A stretch of DNA of 5,501 bases from Candidatus Bathyarchaeota archaeon CG07_land_8_20_14_0_80_47_9. Its GTDB lineage: Archaea; Thermoproteota; Bathyarchaeia; Bathyarchaeales; Bathycorpusculaceae. The DNA lies in contig PEWI01000157.1 of the NCBI GenBank assembly GCA_002779555.1, positions 1-5,501 of the forward strand, given 5' to 3'. This document shows, piece by piece, positions 1 through 4,690 of this stretch. Numbering within the stretch: the stretch's first letter is position 1; each line of letters opens with the position of its first letter. The notes under the pieces are model-generated. The model was not told the origin of the DNA. It did not search any database and saw nothing but the letters and a program-made list of their open reading frames with translations. A program made the position numbers and the translations under genes.

Positions 1-98
1 TCCTTGGTGTTGGATGCTGAGAAGCTTGTGATTATTGCCAGAACATAGTCCATTGGTGGTTTCCTGCCAACGAAAATGATTTTTGACTCTTCTGTCAT
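1..98 (-). CDS. albA: Alba-family chromatin protein, N-terminal part only (runs off the window)
   Basis: Only the first 32 codons are present. They contain the signature IFVGRKPPMDYVLAIIT, which matches the Alba N-terminus (first beta strand, then the basic GKKPxMNYVLA loop and helix). Alba is a dimeric DNA/RNA-binding protein of about 90-100 residues that coats archaeal chromatin and also binds RNA. The start is ATG at 98, preceded by a Shine-Dalgarno sequence (AAAGGAGTG, core at about 105-111) at normal spacing. The lysine of the loop that is acetylated in Sulfolobus Alba (K16) appears as Arg12 here, followed by Lys13, so acetylation could not act at that position. The gene has its own TATA box and a leader of roughly 75 bases with a strong inverted repeat, separate from the helicase upstream. 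Identification is by motif; the C-terminal half is not visible. Confidence 0.88.
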   Translation of the reverse strand, partial: MTEESKIIFVGRKPPMDYVLAIITSFSASNTK

Positions 99-131
99 TC
101 TTTTCACTCCTTTTGCTTTTTTTGTTTGCGT

Positions 132-174
132 GTAGCGTTGTGCCTTTGTTCGCCTATGGAAAACAAAACGCTAC
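132..174 (-). repeat. Inverted repeat in the alba 5' leader
   Basis: Perfect 8-base arms GTAGCGTT (132-139) and AACGCTAC (167-174) are separated by 27 bases. A second inner pairing (TTGTT with AACAA) could extend the stem past an asymmetric bulge. Relative to the TATA box at 199-207, the expected transcription start falls at about 175. The hairpin would therefore sit at the extreme 5' end of the alba mRNA, about 33 bases before the start codon. It could be an mRNA-stability or autoregulatory element, or a DNA operator just downstream of the start site. The repeat is directly visible; the role is inferred. Confidence 0.6.
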
Positions 175-197
175 TGCAAGATAGATACGAGGTCTTC

Positions 198-207
198 CTT
201 ATAAATG
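198..207 (-). promoter_or_regulatory. TATA box of alba
   Basis: Reading the minus strand, GCATTTATAAGG gives an archaeal TATA element (TTTATAA) 100 bases before the alba start. Transcription would begin about 25 bases downstream, near position 175, leaving a leader of about 75 bases. The upstream BRE is not strongly purine-rich. Confidence 0.5.
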
Positions 208-213
208 CAGATG

Positions 214-220
214 GAAAAAT
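214..220 (-). terminator. Possible U-tract terminator of the helicase gene
   Basis: The minus strand carries a run of five T (215-219) 18 bases after the helicase stop codon and just before the alba TATA box. Archaeal RNA polymerase can terminate at short U tracts without a hairpin. The tract is short, so the call is weak. Confidence 0.25.
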
Positions 221-236
221 GCTCTCTTTCGCGGTG

Positions 237-1367
237 TCAATAGAGCGTGGGATTGTCTTGCTCTATTTCTTGTATGGTTGTTTTCGTTAAAGCCTTTATT
301 TGTTCAAGCTCAGTTATTTCCCCGTAGCCTACAAGGGTTATGGCTGTTCCTTCGCGGCCCATTCTGGCGGTTCTTCCTATTCTGTGGAAATAGACAAGCG
401 CATCCAATGGAATGTCATAGTTTATTATGTGAGTTATTCCTTCAATGTCTAGTCCTCTTGCTGCGAGGTCTGTTGCGATAAGCAGTTTCAGTTCTCCTCT
501 TCTGAACGCGCCAACAACGTAGTCTCTTTGCGGCTGGGTGAAGCCGGCGTGTAAGGCTTTTGCCTGGTATCCTCGTGCTCTCAGCTCGTCTGATAGTGTG
601 CTTGTTTCTGTTCGTGTCTTGCAGAATATTATGGCTCGTCCTATGTGGTTTTCGCCTAATATGCTGCATAGACGTTCAAATTTGTCATAGGGATTTACGA
701 CCATGTAATACTGGTTTATCTGTGTGAGGGCGATTTCGTCCTTGCTCACGAGTATTTTCTCAGGGTTTTTCATGTACTTGTTGCATACGTTCATCACTGT
801 TTGGTCTATGGTTGCTGAGAATAGGCCTGTTTGCCTGTTTGTTGGCACTCTGGTGAGTATGTAGTTTATGTCGTCGATGAATCCCATGTCAAGCATCCTG
901 TCAGCCTCGTCAAGAATCACAACCTTCACTGATGCCAACCTGAGCGTTCCTCGTTTCAGATGGTCTATTATGCGGCCTGGTGTGCCGACGACAATGTGGA
1001 CGCCGCCGTCAAGTGCGTGTATCTGTTTTTGGATAGGTTCGCCGCCGTAAACTGGTAAGGCCTTGAGTGCTGCGTACTTGCCTAGCCTGCTTATGTGCTC
1101 GGCAACCTGCACAGCGAGCTCACGGGTAGGCTCTAGGACTAAGCCTTGAACCGCTTTTACTTTCGGGTCTAGACATTCAATCATTGGGATTCCGAAGGCC
1201 GCAGTCTTGCCTGTTCCGGTCTGAGCCTGTCCGATAACGTCTTTTCCTTCAAGCATGGGGGCTATTGCTTCAGCCTGAATTGGGGTCAGATTCCTGAACC
1301 CGAGCTCTTCAATCCCTTTCATGACTTGCGGGCTTAACGATAACTCGTTAAAGTGTTGTATTTGCAT
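237..1367 (-). CDS. DEAD-box ATP-dependent RNA helicase
   Basis: An ATP-dependent RNA-unwinding enzyme of superfamily 2, expected to remodel structured RNA in translation, ribosome assembly or RNA decay. All core motifs are intact in the 376-residue product: Q motif (Phe6 to Gln31), Walker A AQTGTGKT (48-55), PTREL (80-84), GG (108-109), TPGR (129-132), DEAD (153-156), SAT (184-186), IIFC (246-249), ARGLD (303-307) and HRIGRTAR (328-335). The length is close to eIF4A, with almost no C-terminal extension, so substrate choice probably depends on partners. I chose ATG at 1367 because a GGAG Shine-Dalgarno (1377-1380) lies 9 bases upstream. The longer frame from TTG at 1388 would place that site inside the gene. 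It has its own TATA box. Which archaeal DEAD-box subgroup it belongs to cannot be told from sequence alone. Confidence 0.97.
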   Translation of the reverse strand: MQIQHFNELSLSPQVMKGIEELGFRNLTPIQAEAIAPMLEGKDVIGQAQTGTGKTAAFGIPMIECLDPKVKAVQGLVLEPTRELAVQVAEHISRLGKYAALKALPVYGGEPIQKQIHALDGGVHIVVGTPGRIIDHLKRGTLRLASVKVVILDEADRMLDMGFIDDINYILTRVPTNRQTGLFSATIDQTVMNVCNKYMKNPEKILVSKDEIALTQINQYYMVVNPYDKFERLCSILGENHIGRAIIFCKTRTETSTLSDELRARGYQAKALHAGFTQPQRDYVVGAFRRGELKLLIATDLAARGLDIEGITHIINYDIPLDALVYFHRIGRTARMGREGTAITLVGYGEITELEQIKALTKTTIQEIEQDNPTLY

Positions 1368-1473
1368 ATGTTTTATCTCCTGCCACAAAAATTTTGCATG
1401 AGTTTCTGAAAGCCATCAAAAGCTTCTTTAGTTCAAGCATGAATCATGTGACAAGCATAATGGACTAGAACCC

Positions 1474-1484
1474 TAATATAAAAA
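1474..1484 (-). promoter_or_regulatory. TATA box of the helicase gene
   Basis: On the minus strand, AAACCTTTTTATATTAGGG is a near-ideal archaeal BRE plus TATA box. The predicted start near 1452 gives a leader of about 85 bases before ATG 1367. Long leaders are common for archaeal RNA helicases that respond to cold, but no specific element is recognised here. Confidence 0.7.
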
Positions 1485-1485
1485 G

Positions 1486-1523
1486 GTTTAGCACTCACTA
1501 GCGGGAAAAGGACGAAGCTAAAC
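1486..1523. repeat. Inverted repeat between the DUF3795 gene and the helicase promoter
   Basis: Perfect 7-base arms GTTTAGC (1486-1492) and GCTAAAC (1517-1523) enclose 24 bases. The element starts 4 bases past the DUF3795 stop codon and its far arm overlaps the BRE position of the helicase promoter. It could be a terminator-type hairpin for the upstream gene or an operator site for the helicase. The function is inferred. Confidence 0.4.
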
Positions 1524-1527
1524 TCGC

Positions 1528-1794
1528 TTATGGTTCTTTCAGCTTCTCTCTTACCCATTTAATGAAGCTTTCAGCGAAGATGCCATTGTCATATTTTTCA
1601 CATGGGTAGTTCTTGCAGTCAGAACAGGTAGTTAGCTTCTTGTCCTTAGCGCAGAGAGAAATGTCACAGAAAACCCTTCCTTCAGTCTGAGCCTTTTCGC
1701 TTGCCTCAGTGCATCCTGGACATTTGCCCTTCTTGAAGACTATGCAGTTGCCACAGTAATAGTTGCAAGGTCCCAAGAGAGTCTTGTCCAACAT
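1528..1794 (-). CDS. Small cysteine-rich DUF3795 family protein
   Basis: An 88-residue protein with ten cysteines, probably a metal-binding (zinc or Fe-S) domain. Cysteines lie at 10, 14, 17, 25, 28, 43, 48, 57, 60 and 65. The motifs CGNC (14-17), KGKCPGC (22-28), CDISLCA (43-49) and CSDCKNYPC (57-65) match the DUF3795 pattern, in which CxGCR-like and CxxCxxYPC motifs recur. The biochemical role of the family is unknown. The start is ATG at 1794, with a GAGG Shine-Dalgarno five bases upstream and TATA-like sequence beyond it. There is no signal peptide or membrane segment, so it is cytoplasmic. It is transcribed in the same direction as the helicase, but the gap holds a strong promoter, so the two are probably not one operon. 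Confidence 0.85.
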   Translation of the reverse strand: MLDKTLLGPCNYYCGNCIVFKKGKCPGCTEASEKAQTEGRVFCDISLCAKDKKLTTCSDCKNYPCEKYDNGIFAESFIKWVREKLKEP

Positions 1795-1822
1795 TTCTTC
1801 CTCTAGAGCAATATTCCTTCAC

Positions 1823-1836
1823 TTATTAATAATATA
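1823..1836 (-). promoter_or_regulatory. Putative TATA box of the DUF3795 gene
   Basis: The minus strand reads CTATATTATTAATA about 30-40 bases before ATG 1794. This would start transcription near 1807 and give a leader of about 12 bases, just enough for the GAGG site. A second TATA-like stretch (GTTATATC, around 1848-1855) is an alternative that gives a longer leader. Confidence 0.4.
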
Positions 1837-1873
1837 GTCGCTTGATGATATAACGCTCAGGATCAGTCTGCAC

Positions 1874-1945
1874 AAAATAAGCTAAAACTACGCCAGAAAT
1901 TGGAGTGCTAGGGGTGGGATCTCCGCACGCGCTTACAGGCAAAAA
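1874..1945 (+). repeat. Dispersed non-coding repeat, copy A
   Basis: This stretch aligns without gaps to 3858-3929, with about 50 of 72 positions identical. Shared blocks are AAGCT, GAAATTG, AGTGC, GGGGTGGGA, TTAC and AAAAA. The GC-rich block can fold as a hairpin (GTGGGA at 1915-1919 side with TCCGCAC, one bulged base), and the same place in copy B is a perfect hairpin. Similarity fades leftward, and weaker gapped similarity may continue to about 2008. Conserved spacing in two intergenic regions points to a real repeat family, either a MITE remnant or a structured RNA. Copy A lacks the left inverted arm seen in copy B, so it may be a decayed or partial copy. Confidence 0.6.
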
Positions 1946-2238
1946 TATGACTACTGTATGCTGCAAGAGTTCTGACTCTCTCGGGCTACCACCTAAAACT
2001 GTCAAAACAATCGCAAATCTGTCGTCTTTTTCCCTATTCTACAAAAAAAGGTACAGCTTGCGTTAGCCTAATAAACTTGGTGATGCACCTAGTCATAGCA
2101 GTCGGGATTCTTAGAGAAAGAGTAGATTGCTATATGTGCGTTTACTTTTTCGCCTGATTGTTCTGACTGATAGATCCTTGGCGCGTGCCATTGTGATCCC
2201 GTGATTTGGATGTGAGAAACTGGGCAAAAGGAAGGGCA

Positions 2239-2246
2239 TTAAAATT
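2239..2246 (+). promoter_or_regulatory. Weak TATA-like element upstream of the OB-fold gene
   Basis: TTAAAATT lies about 25 bases before an ATG at 2267, the spacing expected for a leaderless archaeal transcript. That ATG opens a reading frame that stops at 2293, one base out of register with the OB-fold gene. Support is limited to the element and its spacing. Confidence 0.3.
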
Positions 2247-2300
2247 GTCCAAGAATGGTCTTCATAATGGAATTAACACGGGGAAAAGAGTAGAGAAGCC

Positions 2301-2942
2301 TTGAGAAACAAAGCATCACCCGGCGAATACCTTGCTTTTCTTTCAATAAAGTATGAAGTTGACTCTGGCGAACTTTTTTATGCGTTAATCTCAGCAGAAG
2401 AAAAACAGAAAGCCAGATGTGGGAACCTTTCAATCGAATGTCGCGGCAAAACACAAGATAAAGCCATCTTTTTGATCATGAATGGCTCTAGAGTTGTTGC
2501 ACAATTTCCAGTATCCGAGGAATTTCTTTTGGAACGAGGCAATCCAATCAAGGATTTCATGAAAACTGACATGATCCGCAGACATCTAGTTAAGAAAAGT
2601 AGGGGATCACGGTCTCTTCCCATCGGAGATTTGCGAACTGGAATGAGCCATGTTAATCTGAAGGCTAAAGTTCTGGAAATTCCAAGACCAAAGCTTGTCG
2701 TTACGCGGTTTGGAAACTACGCGAGCGTAGCTAACGCTTTGATAGCGGACGAAACTGGAACAATCAAACTCTGTTTGTGGAATGAACAGATAAACTCCAT
2801 CTCGATAGGAGACACCATTCAAATTGAGAATGCACGAACGTCCACATTCAGAGGTGAAAGACAAGTGAGGATTGGAAAAAAAGGAACGCTCAGCAACATT
2901 GAAGACTTGGGTTCCCAACCAGAAGAAGGGCATAGCTCGTAG
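2301..2942 (+). CDS. OB-fold nucleic-acid-binding protein, RPA/SOSS-B-like
   Basis: The C-terminal part (about 108-200) reads as a single OB fold of the RPA/SOSS-B type. It has the entry motif IGDLRTGMSHVNLKAKVLEI, the ADETGTIKLCLWNEQ strand pair (149-163), then SIGDTIQIENARTSTFRGERQVRIGKKG (168-195). This pattern is typical of single-stranded DNA-binding proteins. The N-terminal 100 residues (EYLAFLSIKYEVD, SIECRGKTQDKAIFLI) are not a domain I recognise. The tail is short and acidic. The annotated start is a TTG at 2301 with no clear Shine-Dalgarno. The frame is closed upstream by TAA at 2274-2276 and has no ATG or GTG in between. An ATG at 2267, correctly spaced from a TATA-like box, is off by one base across a GGGGAAAAG run, so the true 5' end may be disrupted. 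The likely role is ssDNA protection or repair, by family analogy. Confidence 0.75.
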   Translation: MRNKASPGEYLAFLSIKYEVDSGELFYALISAEEKQKARCGNLSIECRGKTQDKAIFLIMNGSRVVAQFPVSEEFLLERGNPIKDFMKTDMIRRHLVKKSRGSRSLPIGDLRTGMSHVNLKAKVLEIPRPKLVVTRFGNYASVANALIADETGTIKLCLWNEQINSISIGDTIQIENARTSTFRGERQVRIGKKGTLSNIEDLGSQPEEGHSS

Positions 2943-2945
2943 GGC

Positions 2946-2962
2946 GCCTCCGGTCGGAAGGC
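2946..2962 (+). repeat. Short hairpin just after the OB-fold gene
   Basis: GCCTCCG and CGGAAGGC pair around a GT loop with one bulged A, starting three bases after the stop codon. No T tract follows, so it is not a standard terminator. It could protect the mRNA 3' end or attenuate read-through into the next gene 105 bases on. Confidence 0.35.
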
Positions 2963-3067
2963 ATTGTTGTGGAAGACAAGCTGCGGAGAGGCTTGGAATA
3001 GGAAAAAATAGATTATGCAGTGCCGAACGCGCATGGCAGTTTAACATCAGCGTGAGGGGAATGATTT

Positions 3068-3307
3068 ATGAAAATAGTAAAAGGCTGGAGAAAAATAGAC
3101 AATCAGAGAGGATATGTAAATGCGACAACAGGACAGAATCTCATTGTTACAAAGAAACAGTATGGAGAACACTACGTAGTCCTGCTGTTTCCTGAGACAA
3201 AAAATGATGATGAAGGAAGAAAGATATCACCGGAGTTTCCGACCGAGTCAAAAGCGGAATCATTTGCTATGGATTGGATGAATAAGCATCCTAGAGGAGT
3301 TGAATGA
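3068..3307 (+). CDS. Small conserved-looking protein of unknown function (79 aa)
   Basis: I do not recognise a family. The product is polar and soluble, without signal peptide, membrane helix or cysteines. Residues 1-45 look like several short beta strands (MKIVKGWRKI, RGYVNATTGQNLIVTKK, YGEHYVVLLFP). These are followed by a charged loop (TKNDDEGRKIS) and a helix (SKAESFAMDWMNKHP) near the end. The start is ATG at 3068, with a GAGG/GAGGGG Shine-Dalgarno (3054-3059) about 8-10 bases upstream. Its stop codon overlaps the start of the next gene (ATGA at 3304-3307), so the two are almost certainly co-translated. The gap of 125 bases after the OB-fold gene leaves it open whether all three form one operon. 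The good ribosome site, ordered composition and coupled neighbour support a real gene. Confidence 0.75.
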   Translation: MKIVKGWRKIDNQRGYVNATTGQNLIVTKKQYGEHYVVLLFPETKNDDEGRKISPEFPTESKAESFAMDWMNKHPRGVE

Positions 3308-3738
3308 ACGATGAACTTGATTTACTCGTATCTCATTTCGCTGTAACGTGCGCTATCTATAAAAGGCAAGCTTTTCTAAACTATCATGAAGCTTGGAAAA
3401 CCATGACCGAAGAATCTGACAACAACGAATCAGCTTCGCCTGAGAAGCTCTTAATCGACAACCCATCTGACTTTCAGTTCCACGCTGCCTATCTCACCTA
3501 CTCTAACACCTATGACAAAACAGCCAACCCTGAAACCAAGAAACAGCTGAACAAGAACATTAGGGCTCTTCAACAGAATCAAATAGACTACTCAACCTTC
3601 TACAGAAACATAAGTCAATACCGAACAGAAGACGGCTCTCAACACAACTACGGTCGAACTCTCATAAAAACGCAGAAAAAACGAGAATGGCGCAGAAAAA
3701 CGCAGAAACACGAAAGAATCGAACGGCACAAAAGATAA
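3304..3738 (+). CDS. Protein of unknown function with a basic C-terminal tail (144 aa)
   Basis: I do not recognise a family. The product is mostly helical in appearance: residues 1-35 (LDLLVSHFAVTCAIYKRQAFLNYHEAWKTM), a polar acidic linker (36-55), and a second helical part (57-105). It ends in a strongly basic tail (about 118-144) rich in Lys, Arg and His that could bind nucleic acid. It starts at ATG 3304 inside the stop of the preceding gene, with a GAGGAG ribosome site (3294-3299) four bases upstream. Its synthesis is therefore probably coupled to the 79-residue protein, and the two may act together. The tail is encoded by an imperfect A-rich repeat (CGCAGAAA at 3671, 3691 and 3701), so its length may vary between strains, and part of it could be recent, low-complexity sequence. 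Confidence 0.65.
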   Translation: MNDELDLLVSHFAVTCAIYKRQAFLNYHEAWKTMTEESDNNESASPEKLLIDNPSDFQFHAAYLTYSNTYDKTANPETKKQLNKNIRALQQNQIDYSTFYRNISQYRTEDGSQHNYGRTLIKTQKKREWRRKTQKHERIERHKR

Positions 3739-3832
3739 CTGCGCGCACTAACAGCAGAAAGGCATCACTAGCTACAAAAGTCAGGTGTTTTTGCCCGCAA
3801 AGACGTGTTTGATTTTTAACCCCCGCTCGCAA

Positions 3833-3850
3833 CATCCCAAATTGGGTTTC
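3833..3850. repeat. Short palindrome related to the cassette-flanking motif
   Basis: CATCCCAAATTGGGTTTC contains the perfect hairpin CCCAA-A-TTGGG. It resembles the motifs at 3958-3974 and 5464-5480 apart from a small insertion. It could be a third, diverged member of that set. Confidence 0.35.
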
Positions 3851-3857
3851 TTCAACT

Positions 3858-3929
3858 GAAACAAGCTTGTTCTAAGGCGGAAATTGAAGTGCGGGGGGTG
3901 GGAACCCCACCCAACTTTACCGGTAAAAA
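3858..3929 (+). repeat. Dispersed non-coding repeat, copy B
   Basis: This copy aligns without gaps to 1874-1945 (about 50 of 72 identical). Its GC-rich core is a perfect hairpin: GGGTGGG (3896-3902), loop AAC, CCCACCC (3906-3912). In copy A the same stem is kept in altered form. Differences that keep pairing would suggest selection at the RNA or single-stranded DNA level, but two copies are too few to be sure. It lies inside the inverted-repeat-bounded element. Confidence 0.6.
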
Positions 3930-3957
3930 CACCATCACATGGCAAGTCTCCCGTACC

Positions 3958-3974
3958 CATACCCAAACGGGTTC
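3958..3974 (+). repeat. Left copy of a 17-base direct repeat flanking the abiE module
   Basis: CATACCCAAACGGGTTC differs from CACACCCAAATGGGTTC at 5464-5480 at two positions. A CCCG lies seven bases before the shared ACCC core in both. The core is a partial palindrome (ACCC/GGGT). The copy sits 89 bases before the antitoxin start, and the right copy 66 bases after the toxin stop. Confidence 0.5.
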
Positions 3975-4032
3975 AAGTACCAGCCACTAGGCAACAATTT
4001 TATCTTGATCTTTAGAAAACTTGACCGCTAAG

Positions 4033-4040
4033 TATTTAAA
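4033..4040 (+). promoter_or_regulatory. TATA box of the abiE-like operon
   Basis: TATTTAAA is a good archaeal TATA box whose centre lies about 27 bases before ATG 4064. Transcription should start at or within a few bases of the A of the start codon, giving a leaderless mRNA. The absence of any Shine-Dalgarno before this ATG agrees with that. Confidence 0.7.
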
Positions 4041-4063
4041 TTATTACCGATATAGTAATATTT
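4039..4063. promoter_or_regulatory. Candidate operator: inverted repeat over the abiE start site
   Basis: Arms AATTATTAC (4039-4047) and GTAATATTT (4055-4063) are complementary at 8 of 9 positions around a 7-base spacer. The repeat begins at the end of the TATA box and finishes on the base before the start codon, so a bound repressor would block polymerase. Bacterial AbiEi antitoxins repress their own operon by binding inverted repeats in the promoter. By analogy the first gene of this operon is the likely ligand. Only one such repeat is seen. Confidence 0.5.
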
Positions 4064-4690
4064 ATGTCGTATCATGAATTGTGGACAGTGTTGTGGAACT
4101 GGAAGAAAGAGTTTACGGTAAGAGAGTTCTCCTCGATCTTTGCTAGTCCTGACCCTAACAAAGTCTTGTACGATATGGTCCGAAAAGGGTTCTTGGAGAG
4201 GATTGGTTGGGGAAAGTACAAGGTTAACTCTCCAGAAGAGTACTTAACAAAAAGAACGAACATAGGTAAGTCATACAGTTTATTGAATGAAGTTGACATG
4301 CCCTATGCATTAACAGGGCCAGACGCTGTTTTCTTCTGGACTAAAGGCGGCTATCAAGTTGACAGGTTTTTTGGTTTCTATCCAATTCACGTGAAAGTTG
4401 AAAAGAGAGATTTGAGAAAGTGGGAGGGCTTTTTCAATTCAAGAAAACAAAGGTTCTACGTTAAAGATCAGCCCAGAAGGCAAACATTTTTTGGTTTATT
4501 CTACGTGTTGTATCCTGAAGTCGGTTTCAGAGCTGAGAAAGTGAATGGTTTCTGTGTCATACCATTGAAAGAGACTGTAGAGTTTTGTCAGAGGAACATC
4601 TACTCTTACGAGCCAGCTTTGGAAATGTTGGATGAAACGTATAATTTGGGCTTGAAGGTAAGGTACATGGAAGAAAAAACTAACTTTTAG
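4064..4690 (+). CDS. AbiEi-type antitoxin/transcriptional repressor
   Basis: A 208-residue protein with the layout of AbiEi-like antitoxins. An N-terminal winged helix-turn-helix occupies about residues 5-55 (LWTVLWNWKKEFTVREF, then VLYDMVRKGFLERIGWGKYKV, where the wing follows the recognition helix). A C-terminal domain has the motif YALTGPDAVFFWTKGGYQVDRFFGFYPIHVKV (81-112). That block is characteristic of archaeal partners of AbiEii-type nucleotidyltransferases. The expected role is to repress the operon and counteract the toxin. In characterised type IV systems this happens without stable toxin-antitoxin binding. The ATG at 4064 fits a leaderless transcript, and the TAG stop overlaps the GTG of the toxin gene by one base. 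There is no membrane segment. The family call rests on motif memory and gene pairing, and the details of neutralisation are inferred. Confidence 0.78.
   Translation: MSYHELWTVLWNWKKEFTVREFSSIFASPDPNKVLYDMVRKGFLERIGWGKYKVNSPEEYLTKRTNIGKSYSLLNEVDMPYALTGPDAVFFWTKGGYQVDRFFGFYPIHVKVEKRDLRKWEGFFNSRKQRFYVKDQPRRQTFFGLFYVLYPEVGFRAEKVNGFCVIPLKETVEFCQRNIYSYEPALEMLDETYNLGLKVRYMEEKTNF

Larger units (their letters stand above)
1795..2300. other. 506-base region with no convincing gene
   Basis: Between the divergent DUF3795 and OB-fold genes I see only the DUF3795 promoter, a dispersed-repeat copy (1874-1945) and a weak TATA-like element at 2239-2246. There is also a small 5-bp hairpin (AGAGT at 1966-1970 with ACTCT at 1975-1979). 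From about 1980 to 2230 no reading frame has a plausible start, ribosome site and protein-like composition. No tRNA cloverleaf or convincing C/D-box pair was found. Confidence 0.55.
3784..3933. mobile_element. Candidate 150-bp MITE-like element bounded by inverted repeats
   Basis: The left end GGTGTTTTTGCCCGCAAAG (3784-3802) matches the reverse complement of the right end (3915-3933) at 16 of 19 positions. About 15 bases inside each end both carry an ACCCCCGC-like block, so the resemblance reaches further inward. The right half contains dispersed-repeat copy B. There is no coding capacity, the size is typical of MITEs, and the site is intergenic. No convincing target duplication is visible (only TCA on each side) and no transposase is in the window to match its ends. 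An alternative reading is two copies of a shorter repeat in inverted orientation. The two T5 tracts (3788-3792 and 3812-3816) could also terminate the upstream operon. Confidence 0.45.
3739..4063. other. 325-base intergenic island between the small-gene pair and the abiE module
   Basis: No gene is supported here on either strand. The island holds the MITE-like element, repeat copy B, two copies of a short palindromic motif, and the abiE promoter with its inverted repeat. The concentration of repeats just upstream of a mobile-type module is notable. Confidence 0.6.

Noticed and set aside
1388..1388. TTG start for the helicase, adding seven residues (MWQEIKH)
   Set aside because: The Shine-Dalgarno GGAG would be inside the coding region; ATG 1367 is correctly spaced from it and begins at the usual distance before the Q motif.
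2076..2170. C/D-box guide RNA (GTGATGC as box C, CTGA as box D)
   Set aside because: Box C has a mismatch, the nearest CTGA is about 80 bases away, and no internal D'/C' boxes or terminal stem are seen.
2607..3047. 146-residue open frame on the minus strand
   Set aside because: It lies antisense to the OB-fold gene, has low-complexity composition and no ribosome site, and is best explained as a shadow frame.
2872..3195. 107-residue plus-strand open frame overlapping the OB-fold and 79-residue genes
   Set aside because: It overlaps two better-supported genes in another frame and has an unprotein-like composition.
3671..3712. CRISPR-like spaced repeat
   Set aside because: Units are only 8 bases, spacings are uneven (20 and 10) and they lie inside a coding frame.
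3890..3930. Antisense tRNA 3' end (GGGGTGGGA... resembling the complement of a T arm)
   Set aside because: The hairpin here is a perfect 7-bp stem with a 3-base loop, no T-loop consensus or cloverleaf can be assembled on either strand, and no CCA-proximal acceptor stem pairs.
3781..3966. 61-residue minus-strand open frame across the intergenic repeats
   Set aside because: It simply reads through the inverted repeat and repeat copy B; no ribosome site or recognisable protein signature.
3961..3985. tRNA T-arm-like GGGTTCAAGTACC
   Set aside because: The base that should be C61 is A and the stem does not pair; no anticodon or D arm lies at proper distance.
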